NCBI GenBank assembly: GCA_900466745.1
Contig: UBNE01000003.1
Coordinates: forward strand, 310,001-374,000
Reading direction: 5' to 3'
Source: Hyphomicrobiales bacterium
GTDB taxonomy: Bacteria; Pseudomonadota; Alphaproteobacteria; Rhizobiales; Beijerinckiaceae
Length of the DNA stretch: 64,000 bases
Part shown: positions 32,194 through 40,115 of the stretch, one piece after another
How positions within the stretch are numbered: the stretch's first letter is position 1
How the letters are laid out: every line of letters begins with the position of its first letter
The notes under the pieces: model-generated
What the model was told of the DNA's origin: nothing
Databases searched by the model: none
Seen by the model: only the letters and a program-made list of their open reading frames with translations
Position numbers and translations under genes: made by a program

Positions 32194-33424
32194 GCGAGCC
32201 CCGCGGCCTGGCGCCGCCAGGAAGCAGGATGGAAGCCGCCGTCAGCGCCGCGACGGCGAGCAGCGGGGCCGTATAGTCGCCGCTGCTTTTCACCGCGAGC
32301 GCGAAGAGCGCAGGGCCGACGACATAGCCTGAGAAGAGCAGCAGCGTCGCGCCGGCCGAGGCTTCCCTGACGCGGCCGGGAGGCGAAAGACGCGCCACCT
32401 CCGCGACCTGCACCCCGTTCCAGCCGGTCACCGTCGCGCCGGCCACGAGGGCGAGCATCACGAGCAGAGGCCAGGAGGTGCCCGGTCCGATCAGCGCGAG
32501 GATCAGGGTGCAGATCGCCGAGAGCGCGATGGCGGCCTTCAGCGTCACGGCGGCGGAGCCGATCCGGTCGGAGACCCAGCCGAGCGCGATCCGGCCGATG
32601 ATGCCGGCGGCCTGCATGATCGCGAACAGCGTCCCGGCGGCGACGAGGCTCAGGCCCAGCTTCTCGACGAGGATCGTGACGAGGAAGGCGAGCCAGACGC
32701 CCTGGCTGATCGCGAGCGTCAGCCCGCTGAGCGACAGGCGGACGAGGCCGCCGGTGCCGAGCAGGACCCGGATGGGCACCGTCAGGTTGTCGGCCGAGAG
32801 AAAGCTGCGCAGCGTCAGCGGGGCTCCGCCAGCCTCCTCCGGCTCGATGTGCTTGCGGACGGGCTCGATGCAGGCGGCGATCGCCAGCGCGACGATGCCC
32901 GAGGCGACGAGACAGGCCGCGAGCCCGCCGAGCCCGATCAGCGGCGGCAGCAGCGCCCCGCCGAGCATGCCGCCGATCGGCACGCCCGATTGCTTGACCG
33001 AGAAGAGCAGCGTCTGCCGATCCCGCGGCGCGGCGCGCCGCAGGATGTCGCTGCTGGCCGGTACGGAAGGGCCGTATCCCAGCCCCATCAGGAAGACGCC
33101 CGCGATGAGCAGGGCGGGCGAGGGGATCGCGATCAGGACGACGCCGAGCGCTCCGCCGACCAGGCCGAGCTGGAGCGTGCGGACCGATCCGACCCGCGCC
33201 ATCAGCAGCGCGCCCATCAGCAGGAACGTCATCGAGCCCACCATGCCGATGCCGGCGAGATAGCCGATGGCCGAACTGTCGATACCCCGGTCCATGAACA
33301 GGATGGGCGCCACCACCGGCGGCAGGCGGATCAGGAACGAGCAGGCGGACTGGACCGCGAGTGTCATCAGCAGAGGCGCAAGCCAGTCGTTGCCGCCTCC
33401 GGCCGATCCGGAATCCGCCTTCAT
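32147..33424 (-). CDS. MFS transporter
   Basis: A 425-residue major facilitator superfamily carrier with about 12 hydrophobic segments. The loop 2-3 region reads GALLMARVGSVRTL, near the usual GxxxDRxGRR position, and the second-half motif ALGWVSDRIGSAAV (about residue 285) matches it well. It probably imports or exports a small organic acid or drug-like compound. It lies 3 bp after the quinone oxidoreductase gene in the leftward TRAP operon, whose promoter region carries TGTCGACA sites. Its 3' end overlaps the oppositely oriented GntR gene. Confidence 0.9.
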   Translation of the reverse strand: MKADSGSAGGGNDWLAPLLMTLAVQSACSFLIRLPPVVAPILFMDRGIDSSAIGYLAGIGMVGSMTFLLMGALLMARVGSVRTLQLGLVGGALGVVLIAIPSPALLIAGVFLMGLGYGPSVPASSDILRRAAPRDRQTLLFSVKQSGVPIGGMLGGALLPPLIGLGGLAACLVASGIVALAIAACIEPVRKHIEPEEAGGAPLTLRSFLSADNLTVPIRVLLGTGGLVRLSLSGLTLAISQGVWLAFLVTILVEKLGLSLVAAGTLFAIMQAAGIIGRIALGWVSDRIGSAAVTLKAAIALSAICTLILALIGPGTSWPLLVMLALVAGATVTGWNGVQVAEVARLSPPGRVREASAGATLLLFSGYVVGPALFALAVKSSGDYTAPLLAVAALTAASILLPGGARPRGSLTPLEPDGSRAPPAH

Positions 33425-33427
33425 CGT

Positions 33428-34414
33428 TCAGGGGATCAGGACGGTGGCGCCGAGGGTGCGACGAGCTTCCAGCGCCCGGTGAGCCTCGGCGGCTTCGCTC
33501 AACGGCATGGTGGCGCCGACATGGACCTTGACCGCTCCCCGCAGCACGACGTCCAGCACATCGGCGGCGCGCATGAGCAGTTCGTTGCGGTCGCGGACAA
33601 ACCAGGCGAAGGCTGCGCTGGTGACGAAAAGCGATCCCCGGCTGTTGAGGGTGAAGAGGTCGAAAGGCGGAATGTTCCCCGACGCCGAGCCGAAGGAGAC
33701 GAGAAGGCCGCGCGGCCGCAGGCAGGCGAGTGAAGCGTCGAACGTATCCTTGCCCACGGAATCGTAGACGACCGGGACCCCTTCTCCCGCCGTCAAGGCC
33801 CGCACCTGGCGGGGGGTCTCGGGATCGCTGCCGAGCAGGACATGGTGGCAGCCGTTCTCGCGCGCGAGCGCCGCCTTCTCGGCCGAGGAGACGATGCCGA
33901 TGACGCGCGCGCCGAGATGGCGGGCCCATTGGGTCATGAAGGAACCGACGCCGCCTGCCGCGGCATGGACGAGGATGGTTTCTCCCGGCCGGACAGCATG
34001 CACGGCCTTGAGCAGATATTGGGCCGTGATGCCCTTGGTGAAGAGCGCTCCGGCTACGATATCGTCGATCTCGTCGGGGATGCGGATCAGCCTGTCGGCC
34101 GGGAAGAGCCGTTCTTCGGCGTAGGCGCCGGGAGCGAAGTCGGGACCGCCGGCGGCATAGGCGACGCGGTCGCCGACGGACACGGCCGTCACGCCCGGCC
34201 CGATGGCCGCGACGACGCCCGCTGCCTCGCCGCCGAGCACATGGGGCAAGTGGGGCAGGGGATAACGCCCGGCCCGATTGTGCAGATCGGCGAAGTTCAG
34301 CCCGATGGCGCTATGCCGGATAAGCGCCTCGCCCGGGGCGGGAGCGCCGATCGCGATGTCCTCATAGCGGAGTTGCTCCGGCCCGCCATAGGCGTGGACC
34401 CGTACGGCCTTCAT
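33428..34414 (-). CDS. Zinc-type NADPH:quinone oxidoreductase (MDR superfamily)
   Basis: A 328-residue medium-chain dehydrogenase/reductase of the quinone oxidoreductase branch. IGLNFADLHNRAGRYPLPHL near residue 37 and the NADP-binding VHAAAGGVGSFMTQWARHLG near 149 are signatures. No catalytic zinc cysteine/histidine set is present, as expected for quinone/enone reductases. ATG 34414 is preferred to GTG 34417 because GGAG lies 7 bases upstream of it. It follows the TRAP genes by 12 bp, so it probably reduces an enone or quinone arising from the imported compound. Confidence 0.92.
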   Translation of the reverse strand: MKAVRVHAYGGPEQLRYEDIAIGAPAPGEALIRHSAIGLNFADLHNRAGRYPLPHLPHVLGGEAAGVVAAIGPGVTAVSVGDRVAYAAGGPDFAPGAYAEERLFPADRLIRIPDEIDDIVAGALFTKGITAQYLLKAVHAVRPGETILVHAAAGGVGSFMTQWARHLGARVIGIVSSAEKAALARENGCHHVLLGSDPETPRQVRALTAGEGVPVVYDSVGKDTFDASLACLRPRGLLVSFGSASGNIPPFDLFTLNSRGSLFVTSAAFAWFVRDRNELLMRAADVLDVVLRGAVKVHVGATMPLSEAAEAHRALEARRTLGATVLIP

Positions 34415-34426
34415 CACGACACTCCG

Positions 34427-35737
34427 TCAGCGCATCGACATCGGAAGATAGGTCGCCATCTGCGGGAACAGCACCAGCAGCAGAAGCATCAGCGCGCAGG
34501 TGGCGATGAACGGCCAGAGCCCGCGGAATATCTCCTCCAGGCGGACGAGGTCCCCGGCAGCCCCCTTGACGACGAAACAGTTCATGCCGACCGGCGGCGT
34601 GATGGCCCCGATCTCGGCCAGGACGATGACGTAGACGCCGAACCAGAGCGGGTCGAAGCCGAGGCTCATCATCACCGGATGGGTGATCGGAAGCGAGATC
34701 GCCAGGAGCGAGGGAGCATCCATCAGCATGCCGAAGATCAGGTAGATCACCGTCACGATCAGCAGGACGACCCAGACATCGAGGCCGTTATCCGTCAGGA
34801 GGCTCTTGATCTCGTCCGAGACGCCGCTCAACGCCAGGAAGCGCGCGAAGAGCAGGCCTCCGATGATGATCGCGAAGATCATCGCCGTCAGGTTGACCGT
34901 TTCGAGCAGCGTTTGAACAAGGATGCGGGGCTTAAGGCCGCGATTGCGGATCACGGCCATGATAAAGGTCACGACGGCGCCGATGCCGCCTGCTTCGGTC
35001 GGTGTGAAATAGCCGCCGTAGAGCCCTCCGATCATCACCAGGATGACGATGAAGAGCGGAATGATCAGGCGCAGCGACCAGAGCTTCTCCCGCAACGAAT
35101 AGCGCTTGTCGAGCCTGGGTGCATAGGCCGGGCGGAGCGTGGCGACGGCGAGAATCGTCAATCCGATCAGGGCTGAGAAGATGATGCCGGGAATGATGCC
35201 GGCGATCAGCAATTCGCCGATCGAGGAGTTGGTCAGGATGCCGTAGACGACCATCAGGGCGCTGGGCGGGATCAGGACGGCGAGCGTGCCGGCGATGGCG
35301 ATGCAGGCTGCGGCGAAGCCGCGATTATAGCCGCGCGCCGCCATTTCGGGCAGGGCGAGCTTGGTGAACAGCATGGCCGAGCCGACGCTCGATCCCGATG
35401 CGGCGCCGAAGGAGGCCGCGGCGCCGGTGGTGGCGACCGCCAGGCCGCCCGGCAACCGGCCGAGCCACTTGGTGCAGGCGTCGAAGAGGTCGTTGCCGAT
35501 GCCTGCCTGCATGGCGAAGAAACCCATCAGGAGGAACATCGGGATGACGCTGAAATGGAACGAGTTGACGGTGTCGAAATAGATCGTTCCAAGGATGGAC
35601 AGCGCCGGCCCCAGAGCGGTGAGCAGGATCAGTCCGACAAAGCCGGTGGTCGTCAGCGCCAGCATGATGGGAGCGCCGAGGAAGATGGAGCCCAGCAGGA
35701 CGGCGATGCCGCTGAAGCCGATGGCGACATCAGACAT
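34427..35737 (-). CDS. TRAP transporter large permease (DctM type)
   Basis: A 436-residue large membrane subunit of a tripartite ATP-independent periplasmic transporter. It has about 12 hydrophobic segments and the family signatures GAAASFGAASGSSVGSAMLF near residue 97, IPPSALMVVYG near 143 and GAITPPVGMNCFVVKG near 380. ATG 35737 is used because it overlaps the dctQ 3' end by 8 bp; the frame extends upstream only into dctQ. It drives sodium-coupled uptake of the organic acid captured by DctP. Confidence 0.94.
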   Translation of the reverse strand: MSDVAIGFSGIAVLLGSIFLGAPIMLALTTTGFVGLILLTALGPALSILGTIYFDTVNSFHFSVIPMFLLMGFFAMQAGIGNDLFDACTKWLGRLPGGLAVATTGAAASFGAASGSSVGSAMLFTKLALPEMAARGYNRGFAAACIAIAGTLAVLIPPSALMVVYGILTNSSIGELLIAGIIPGIIFSALIGLTILAVATLRPAYAPRLDKRYSLREKLWSLRLIIPLFIVILVMIGGLYGGYFTPTEAGGIGAVVTFIMAVIRNRGLKPRILVQTLLETVNLTAMIFAIIIGGLLFARFLALSGVSDEIKSLLTDNGLDVWVVLLIVTVIYLIFGMLMDAPSLLAISLPITHPVMMSLGFDPLWFGVYVIVLAEIGAITPPVGMNCFVVKGAAGDLVRLEEIFRGLWPFIATCALMLLLLVLFPQMATYLPMSMR

Positions 35738-36284
35738 GGAGGAGGGCCTTTTCGGGATCGGGGTCCGCCGCGGACAGGTCGCCGTCGTCACCGGTGACCA
35801 GAGACAGGACGGCGTCGAGCGCAAACTGGATCGCAATCAGCGCGGTGCCGAGCGAAACCGCGAATTTGGCCGGATAGAGCGGGAAGCGAATGGTCGCCCC
35901 CCAGACCTGCTCGTTCATATGGTAGGAGCGCAAGGCGAACAGGAACGTGCCGTAGGTGACGGCTGCGAAGACGATGCAGCCGGTGCTCATCCAGAAGGCG
36001 TGCAGCCAGCGCGTGACCGATCGCGGAAAATTCGAGGTGAGAAAGATCGTGTTCACATGTTCGCGCCGGTACAGGACGTAGCCGAAAGGCAGCATGATCG
36101 CGAAGGTAAGAAGGGATTGGGTCAGCTCGACGCCGGCCGGAACGGGCGCGTTGAAGACCTTTCGCGACAAGGCGTTGGCGTCGATCAGCCACATCATGGC
36201 GAAGGTGATGACGCCGGCGGCCAGCGATGCGGCGTAAAGTATGCGGCCCATCAGGCGTCGGGCCGCCAGCATGTGGTGCTTCAC
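35730..36284 (-). CDS. TRAP transporter small permease (DctQ type)
   Basis: A 184-residue small TRAP membrane subunit with four predicted helices. VNTIFLTSNFPRSVTRWLHA near residue 77 matches the DctQ family loop. It starts at GTG 36284. It links DctP delivery to DctM and overlaps dctM, so the two are coupled. A strong stem-loop (36338-36358) separates it from dctP. Confidence 0.9.
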   Translation of the reverse strand: MKHHMLAARRLMGRILYAASLAAGVITFAMMWLIDANALSRKVFNAPVPAGVELTQSLLTFAIMLPFGYVLYRREHVNTIFLTSNFPRSVTRWLHAFWMSTGCIVFAAVTYGTFLFALRSYHMNEQVWGATIRFPLYPAKFAVSLGTALIAIQFALDAVLSLVTGDDGDLSAADPDPEKALLHV

Positions 36285-36337
36285 GAAAGAGGTCTCCCTC
36301 TGGCCGGTGCGACTGGCATCGCGGTCATTCGGTTGGG

Positions 36338-36358
36338 GCCGCCCGCGCTGCGGGCGGC
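36338..36358 (-). other. Strong stem-loop between dctP and dctQ
   Basis: GCCGCCCGC (36338-36346) and GCGGGCGGC (36350-36358) form a perfect 9-bp stem with a 3-base loop and no T-run. In binding-protein operons such a hairpin often protects the upstream mRNA and lets the binding protein be made in excess over the membrane subunits. Confidence 0.55.
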
Positions 36359-36403
36359 GGGTTCCATCTGGGTCGGATCTGTCGCCGCGCCGTTCGCAGC
36401 GGA

Positions 36404-37423
36404 TTATTGGGTGATGTCCTCGACGACTTGTCTGGCGTCGGCCTCGGGCATCCCCGCCGCCGTCGCGCGCTTGATCCAGCTATCGCGTACGGCCTGAACC
36501 TTTGGGTTTTCCAGCGTCGCCTTGGTGAATTCGGCTTCGGGAATCTTGATGACCTCGACCTTGCCGTTTGCCTTCCAATCGGCGAGCGTGTCCTTGATCG
36601 ACTTCTCGTAAGTCGAGAGGAACTCCGCCAAATAGTCCTGCTTCATGTCGTCGATGATCTTTTTCAAATCCGGCGGCAGGGCGTTGTATCTGTCGAGATT
36701 CATCACGAAGATGTGGCCCCAGGAGGCACCCATCGGGACGTCGATGTAATATTTGGCGACATCGGTCCATTTCCAACCGACCGTCAGAGGCGGATCGCCG
36801 GGCGAGCAGTCGAGAATGCCGTTGCTGAGCGCTTCGTAGCCGTCGACATCGGCCATCGAGACGGGCACGGCGCCGATCGCCTCGAGCATCGCGGGTAGTG
36901 CGATGCCGTAGGAGCGGATGCGCAGGCCCTTGAAATCGGCCATGCTCCGCACGGGCTTGTTGCAGATAAGGCCATAGCTGGGCAGGGGGCGGACGCTGAC
37001 CAGCTTGAGCTTGAACTTGGCGAGCTCGTCGGCGAAGGCGGGATATTTGTCATGCCATTTCAGCATGAGCGCGCCGAGCTGAGCCTGCGTTTTCGGTTGG
37101 GGCCAGAAGAAGGGAATGGCGTTGTTGATCGGGAACTGGTCGGGGAAATAGGGGGTGACGAGCGGGCCCATGTCGATGACTCGGTTCTCGACGGCCGTCG
37201 GCATTTCGCCGACTTTCGCGACGGTGCCGCCCCACAGCATGGTGACCGTATGTTTGCCGGCCGCCCGCTTGTTGATCTCGTTACCCATCCATTCGGCGGT
37301 GCGGGAATACTCGTTGGCTCCTTGCGGCATATAATCGCCATAGCGAAGGCGTTCCGCTTGAGCGGTGCTGGAAAGCCCTATGGCGAGAGCTATGACCAGG
37401 GCCAGAGACGCGGTCGTCTTCAT
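36404..37423 (-). CDS. TRAP transporter substrate-binding protein (DctP type)
   Basis: A 339-residue periplasmic receptor. The N-terminus is a Sec signal peptide (KTTASLALVIALAIGLSSTA, cleaved near AQA at about 23). The family positions are visible: FADFKGL-like MADFKGLRIRSYG near residue 156, whose Arg binds the substrate carboxylate, then ALPAMLEAIGAVPVSM. The ATG has a GGGAGG ribosome site 6 bases upstream. It is the first gene of the dctP-dctQ-dctM-qor-MFS operon and lies downstream of TGTCGACA sites at 37510 and 37681. The ligand is probably a carboxylic acid. Confidence 0.94.
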   Translation of the reverse strand: MKTTASLALVIALAIGLSSTAQAERLRYGDYMPQGANEYSRTAEWMGNEINKRAAGKHTVTMLWGGTVAKVGEMPTAVENRVIDMGPLVTPYFPDQFPINNAIPFFWPQPKTQAQLGALMLKWHDKYPAFADELAKFKLKLVSVRPLPSYGLICNKPVRSMADFKGLRIRSYGIALPAMLEAIGAVPVSMADVDGYEALSNGILDCSPGDPPLTVGWKWTDVAKYYIDVPMGASWGHIFVMNLDRYNALPPDLKKIIDDMKQDYLAEFLSTYEKSIKDTLADWKANGKVEVIKIPEAEFTKATLENPKVQAVRDSWIKRATAAGMPEADARQVVEDITQ

Positions 37424-37509
37424 GTTGTCCTCCCTTGTTCTTCCGGTTCGTTCCCGCCGGGTCGATTGTGCTGCGACGTTCTCATGGTCCATGTGGGTCA
37501 GTCAATAAC

Positions 37510-37517
37510 TGTCGACA
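37510..37517. promoter_or_regulatory. TGTCGACA-family operator upstream of dctP
   Basis: AACTGTCGACATTTAAATGC contains the perfect TGTCGACA core 87 bp upstream of the dctP ATG. Confidence 0.65.
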
Positions 37518-37680
37518 TTTAAATGCTTGGAATCGCAAGGAATCCGGCGAAAGTGGCGATTTGATCTTCCGATCTTGCTTCCTCGATGCTCGAAACGCTG
37601 GCAGATGGCGATATTTCTGGTTAATAGCGCCATTCTCGTGGATTCGACGGCTCGCCCTTTGAGGGGGTGGTTCATATATC

Positions 37681-37688
37681 TGTCGACA
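37681..37688. promoter_or_regulatory. Second TGTCGACA-family operator upstream of dctP
   Basis: ATATCTGTCGACACTATAG holds the core palindrome 171 bp from the site at 37510, an even number of helical turns (about 16), so looping between the two is possible. It lies 25 bp beyond the 3' end of the leuB-like gene. Confidence 0.6.
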
Positions 37689-37713
37689 CTATAGCGAGGG
37701 ATTGTCGAGAACC

Positions 37714-38793
37714 TCAGCGCGGAGGATTCCGTATCGCTGCGACCACGGCATCGCCCATCTCCCTGGTCCCGACCTTGCGCGAACCCGGCTCGAAAATGTC
37801 GGTGGTGCGATAGCCGTCCGAAAGCACCGTGCTGACCGCGGCCTGGATCTTCTCGTCGAGATCGGGGCGGTCGAAGGAGTAGCGCAGCATCAGCGCCACG
37901 GAGAGGATGGCGGCAAGCGGGTTGGCGATGTCCTTGCCTGCAATGTCGGGGGCGGTTCCGTGCACGGGCTCGTAGAGGCCGAAACTCCCGCCGGCCAGCG
38001 AGGCGGAGGGCAGCATGCCGATCGACCCGGTTAGCATGGCTGCGCAATCCGAGAGAATGTCGCCGAAGATGTTGCCCGTGACGACGACGTCGAACTGTTT
38101 AGGGGCGCGGATCAGCATCATGCTGGCGGCGTCGACGAACATGTGCGTCAGCTCGACGTCCGGATATTCCTGGCCGACGCGGATGAAGATCTCGCGCCAG
38201 AGTTGCGAACATTCGAGCACGTTCGCCTTTTCCACGGAGCAGAGCTTGCGGCGGCGTCCACGCGCGGCCCGGAAGCCGACATGGGCGATCCGCTCGACCT
38301 CCGATTCCGAGTAGACCATCGTGTTGAAGCCCTGCCGCTCGCCGGAGGCGGAGGTGCGGAAGCCGCGGGGCTCGCCGAAATAGATGTCTCCGGTGAGCTC
38401 GCGCAGGATCAGCAGGTCGAGCCCCTCGACCACCTCCGGCCGCAGCGTCGAGGCGCCGACGAGCTGAGGGAACATGATGGCCGGGCGGAAATTGGCGAAG
38501 AGGTCGAGATGCTTGCGCAGGCGCAGCAGGCTGGCGCCGGGCCGCATCGCATAGGGAATCTGCTCGTCGCCCGGAACGCCTGCCGCGCCGAAGAGGATGG
38601 CGTCCGCCTTCCTCGCGATAGCGAGCGTCTCCTGTGGCAGCGGGTCGCCGGCAGCGTCGACGCCGGCCTGACCGATCGGTGCCTCGACGAGTTCCAGCGC
38701 GGCGGAATCCCCCACGACGGCCTTCAGGACCCTGACGGCCTCGGCCGTCACCTCCGGCCCGATGCCGTCACCCGCCAGAACCGCGATCTTCAT
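37714..38793 (-). CDS. leuB: LeuB-like isopropylmalate/alkylmalate dehydrogenase
   Basis: A 359-residue NAD-dependent beta-decarboxylating dehydrogenase. [17 protein letters not shown] near residue 7, [16 protein letters not shown] near 94, [13 protein letters not shown] near 136, [12 protein letters not shown] near 238 and [20 protein letters not shown] near 272 match LeuB well. Leucine-pathway enzymes convert 3-isopropylmalate to oxoisocaproate; homologues oxidise D-malate, tartrate or methylmalates. With the LeuCD-like genes at 16-18 kb and related operators nearby (TGTCGAGA at 38996), a catabolic role on D-malate or a methylmalate is a reasonable inference. A plain leucine-biosynthetic role cannot be excluded. 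Confidence 0.92.
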   Translation of the reverse strand: MKIAVLAGDGIGPEVTAEAVRVLKAVVGDSAALELVEAPIGQAGVDAAGDPLPQETLAIARKADAILFGAAGVPGDEQIPYAMRPGASLLRLRKHLDLFANFRPAIMFPQLVGASTLRPEVVEGLDLLILRELTGDIYFGEPRGFRTSASGERQGFNTMVYSESEVERIAHVGFRAARGRRRKLCSVEKANVLECSQLWREIFIRVGQEYPDVELTHMFVDAASMMLIRAPKQFDVVVTGNIFGDILSDCAAMLTGSIGMLPSASLAGGSFGLYEPVHGTAPDIAGKDIANPLAAILSVALMLRYSFDRPDLDEKIQAAVSTVLSDGYRTTDIFEPGSRKVGTREMGDAVVAAIRNPPR

Positions 38794-38975
38794 GCTCGTC
38801 TCCCGATGGCGTTGATGATGTCCGCAACCCGGTTGCGGAAGGGCTCGTCCGCTCGGCGCCATCCAGCCATCGATCAGGGCGCCGGGATAGCGGCTCGCGC
38901 CCGTGGGGTCGGGGCGCCTGCTTCGTTCCATGCCGCCGATCGTCGGATAGGGCGTCTTGTTCGCTGAGCTGCCTC

Positions 38976-38993
38976 ATATTGCATTTTATAAAT
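38976..38993. promoter_or_regulatory. ATGCAT-family-like operator upstream of leuB
   Basis: ATATTGCATTTTATAAAT keeps the TGCATTTTATA part of the family (as at 23479 and 45923). It sits about 185 bp upstream of the leuB start, next to TGTCGAGA at 38996. Confidence 0.5.
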
Positions 38994-38995
38994 TA

Positions 38996-39003
38996 TGTCG
39001 AGA
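38996..39003. promoter_or_regulatory. Near-match to the TGTCGACA operator upstream of leuB
   Basis: TGTCGAGA differs by one base from TGTCGACA and directly follows an ATGCAT-type element. It would place leuB in the same regulon as leuCD if functional. Confidence 0.35.
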
Positions 39004-39145
39004 CTGCGTCAGGGGCGCATCAGGTGCAATCGAATTCCGTGCGTCCCTGCGAGAGCGATGATCTTATCCCCGCATCTCCGGCGCTGACATGCAAAGGCCG
39101 CGTTGCTCGGCCGTGCGCGCTCCGCTCAGGCTATGCGCTTGCTCG

Positions 39146-39170
39146 TTATAATGCATGATGCATATTATAT
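39146..39170. promoter_or_regulatory. Doubled ATGCAT-family operator upstream of the enoyl-CoA hydratase operon
   Basis: The core ATGCATGATGCAT (39151-39163) is two ATGCAT boxes with one spacer base, flanked by TATA-like runs on both sides. It is the clearest doubled site of the family, about 140 bp before the first gene. Confidence 0.7.
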
Positions 39171-39299
39171 CGAAAAGTTGGCGGGCGCCGACATGACGGA
39201 GGAGGGACGACGCATGGAGGATCGGGTTCGCCGCGGTGGCGGCGGGATGCGCTGGCGGCGATTGCAGCCTTGCTCCGGTCGCGCTTGGGGAGGCGCGGC

Positions 39300-40115
39300 G
39301 TGATTGAGTTTCCGGGTGCAGGCGACGACCTGATCCAGCTCGAGGATCGGGGTGCATACGCGCTGCTGCGCTTCAACCGTCCCGACAAGCGCAACGCGAT
39401 GAATTCCGCCGCGCGCAAGGCATTTCTGGCGCGGCTGGCGCAGCTTCACGGCACTCATAAGGTCGTGGTGCTCACCGGCAACGGACCCGGCTTCTGCAGC
39501 GGCGTCGACCTCAAGGAGGCGGCAGCGGCCGAGGCGGCCGGCACCGACTATGACCGCGAGGCGCTGGAGCGCGAATGGATGTCGGTGCTGCTGGCCATCC
39601 ACCGGCATCCGGCCGTGTTCATCGCCGCCGTGAACGGCTTTGCGCTGGGCGGCGGCAGCTCGCTGATCCATGTCTGCGACCTGGCGATCGCGGCCGACGA
39701 AGCCGAAATCGGCATGCCGGAGATGGGCTTCGGCACCTATCCCGGCATGGCCGGACCGGCGACCCAGTTGCGCCTCCTTCCCAAGCATGCCGCCTATATG
39801 ATCCTGACGGCGAGCCGCATCGACGGCCGGACGGCGGAGCGCTGGGGCATGGTCAACAAGAGCGTGCCGCTGGCACGCCTGCTGGACGAGGCCGATGCGC
39901 TGGCGCGACGGATCGGCCAGTTCGACACCACGGCGCTGGCGGAAAGCCGCAAGGCGCTCGGCCTGGTTCCGGGACAGATCAGCGATCTCGCGGGCGGCTT
40001 CGAGCTTGGCCTGTCGGTGAATGCCGGCATCCGTGCGAGGAGCAGCGCCCGGCGTGACGGTCTCGGCCGGTTCGCCGCCGGCGAAAAGAATCCAGGCCAG
40101 GGCAGGCAGTCTTGA
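39300..40115 (+). CDS. Enoyl-CoA hydratase/isomerase family protein
   Basis: A 271-residue crotonase-fold protein. The oxyanion-hole segments are GPGFCSGVDLKEA near residue 63 and NGFALGGGSSLIHVCD near 110. Of the two hydratase glutamates, the first (GGGCE in classical enzymes) is Ser here, while the second is kept in MPEMGFGTYPG near 138. A one-Glu active site is common in isomerases and other crotonases, so simple enoyl hydration is not assured. GTG 39300 is chosen because GGGGAGG lies 6 bases upstream. Its stop overlaps the TTG start of the fused CaiB gene. Confidence 0.9.
   Translation: MIEFPGAGDDLIQLEDRGAYALLRFNRPDKRNAMNSAARKAFLARLAQLHGTHKVVVLTGNGPGFCSGVDLKEAAAAEAAGTDYDREALEREWMSVLLAIHRHPAVFIAAVNGFALGGGSSLIHVCDLAIAADEAEIGMPEMGFGTYPGMAGPATQLRLLPKHAAYMILTASRIDGRTAERWGMVNKSVPLARLLDEADALARRIGQFDTTALAESRKALGLVPGQISDLAGGFELGLSVNAGIRARSSARRDGLGRFAAGEKNPGQGRQS

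Larger units (their letters stand above)
38794..39299. other. Long intergenic region between leuB and the enoyl-CoA hydratase operon
   Basis: A 506-bp divergent gap. It contains two ATGCAT-family sites (38976-38993 and 39146-39170) and a near-match to TGTCGACA (TGTCGAGA, 38996-39003). Short open frames across it have no recognisable domain or ribosome site. I see no RNA gene. Confidence 0.6.

Noticed and set aside
33842-35176. 444-codon plus-strand frame
   Set aside because: It is antisense to dctM and the quinone oxidoreductase gene, and its translation is very rich in Asp, His and Arg, the usual mirror of membrane-protein codons.
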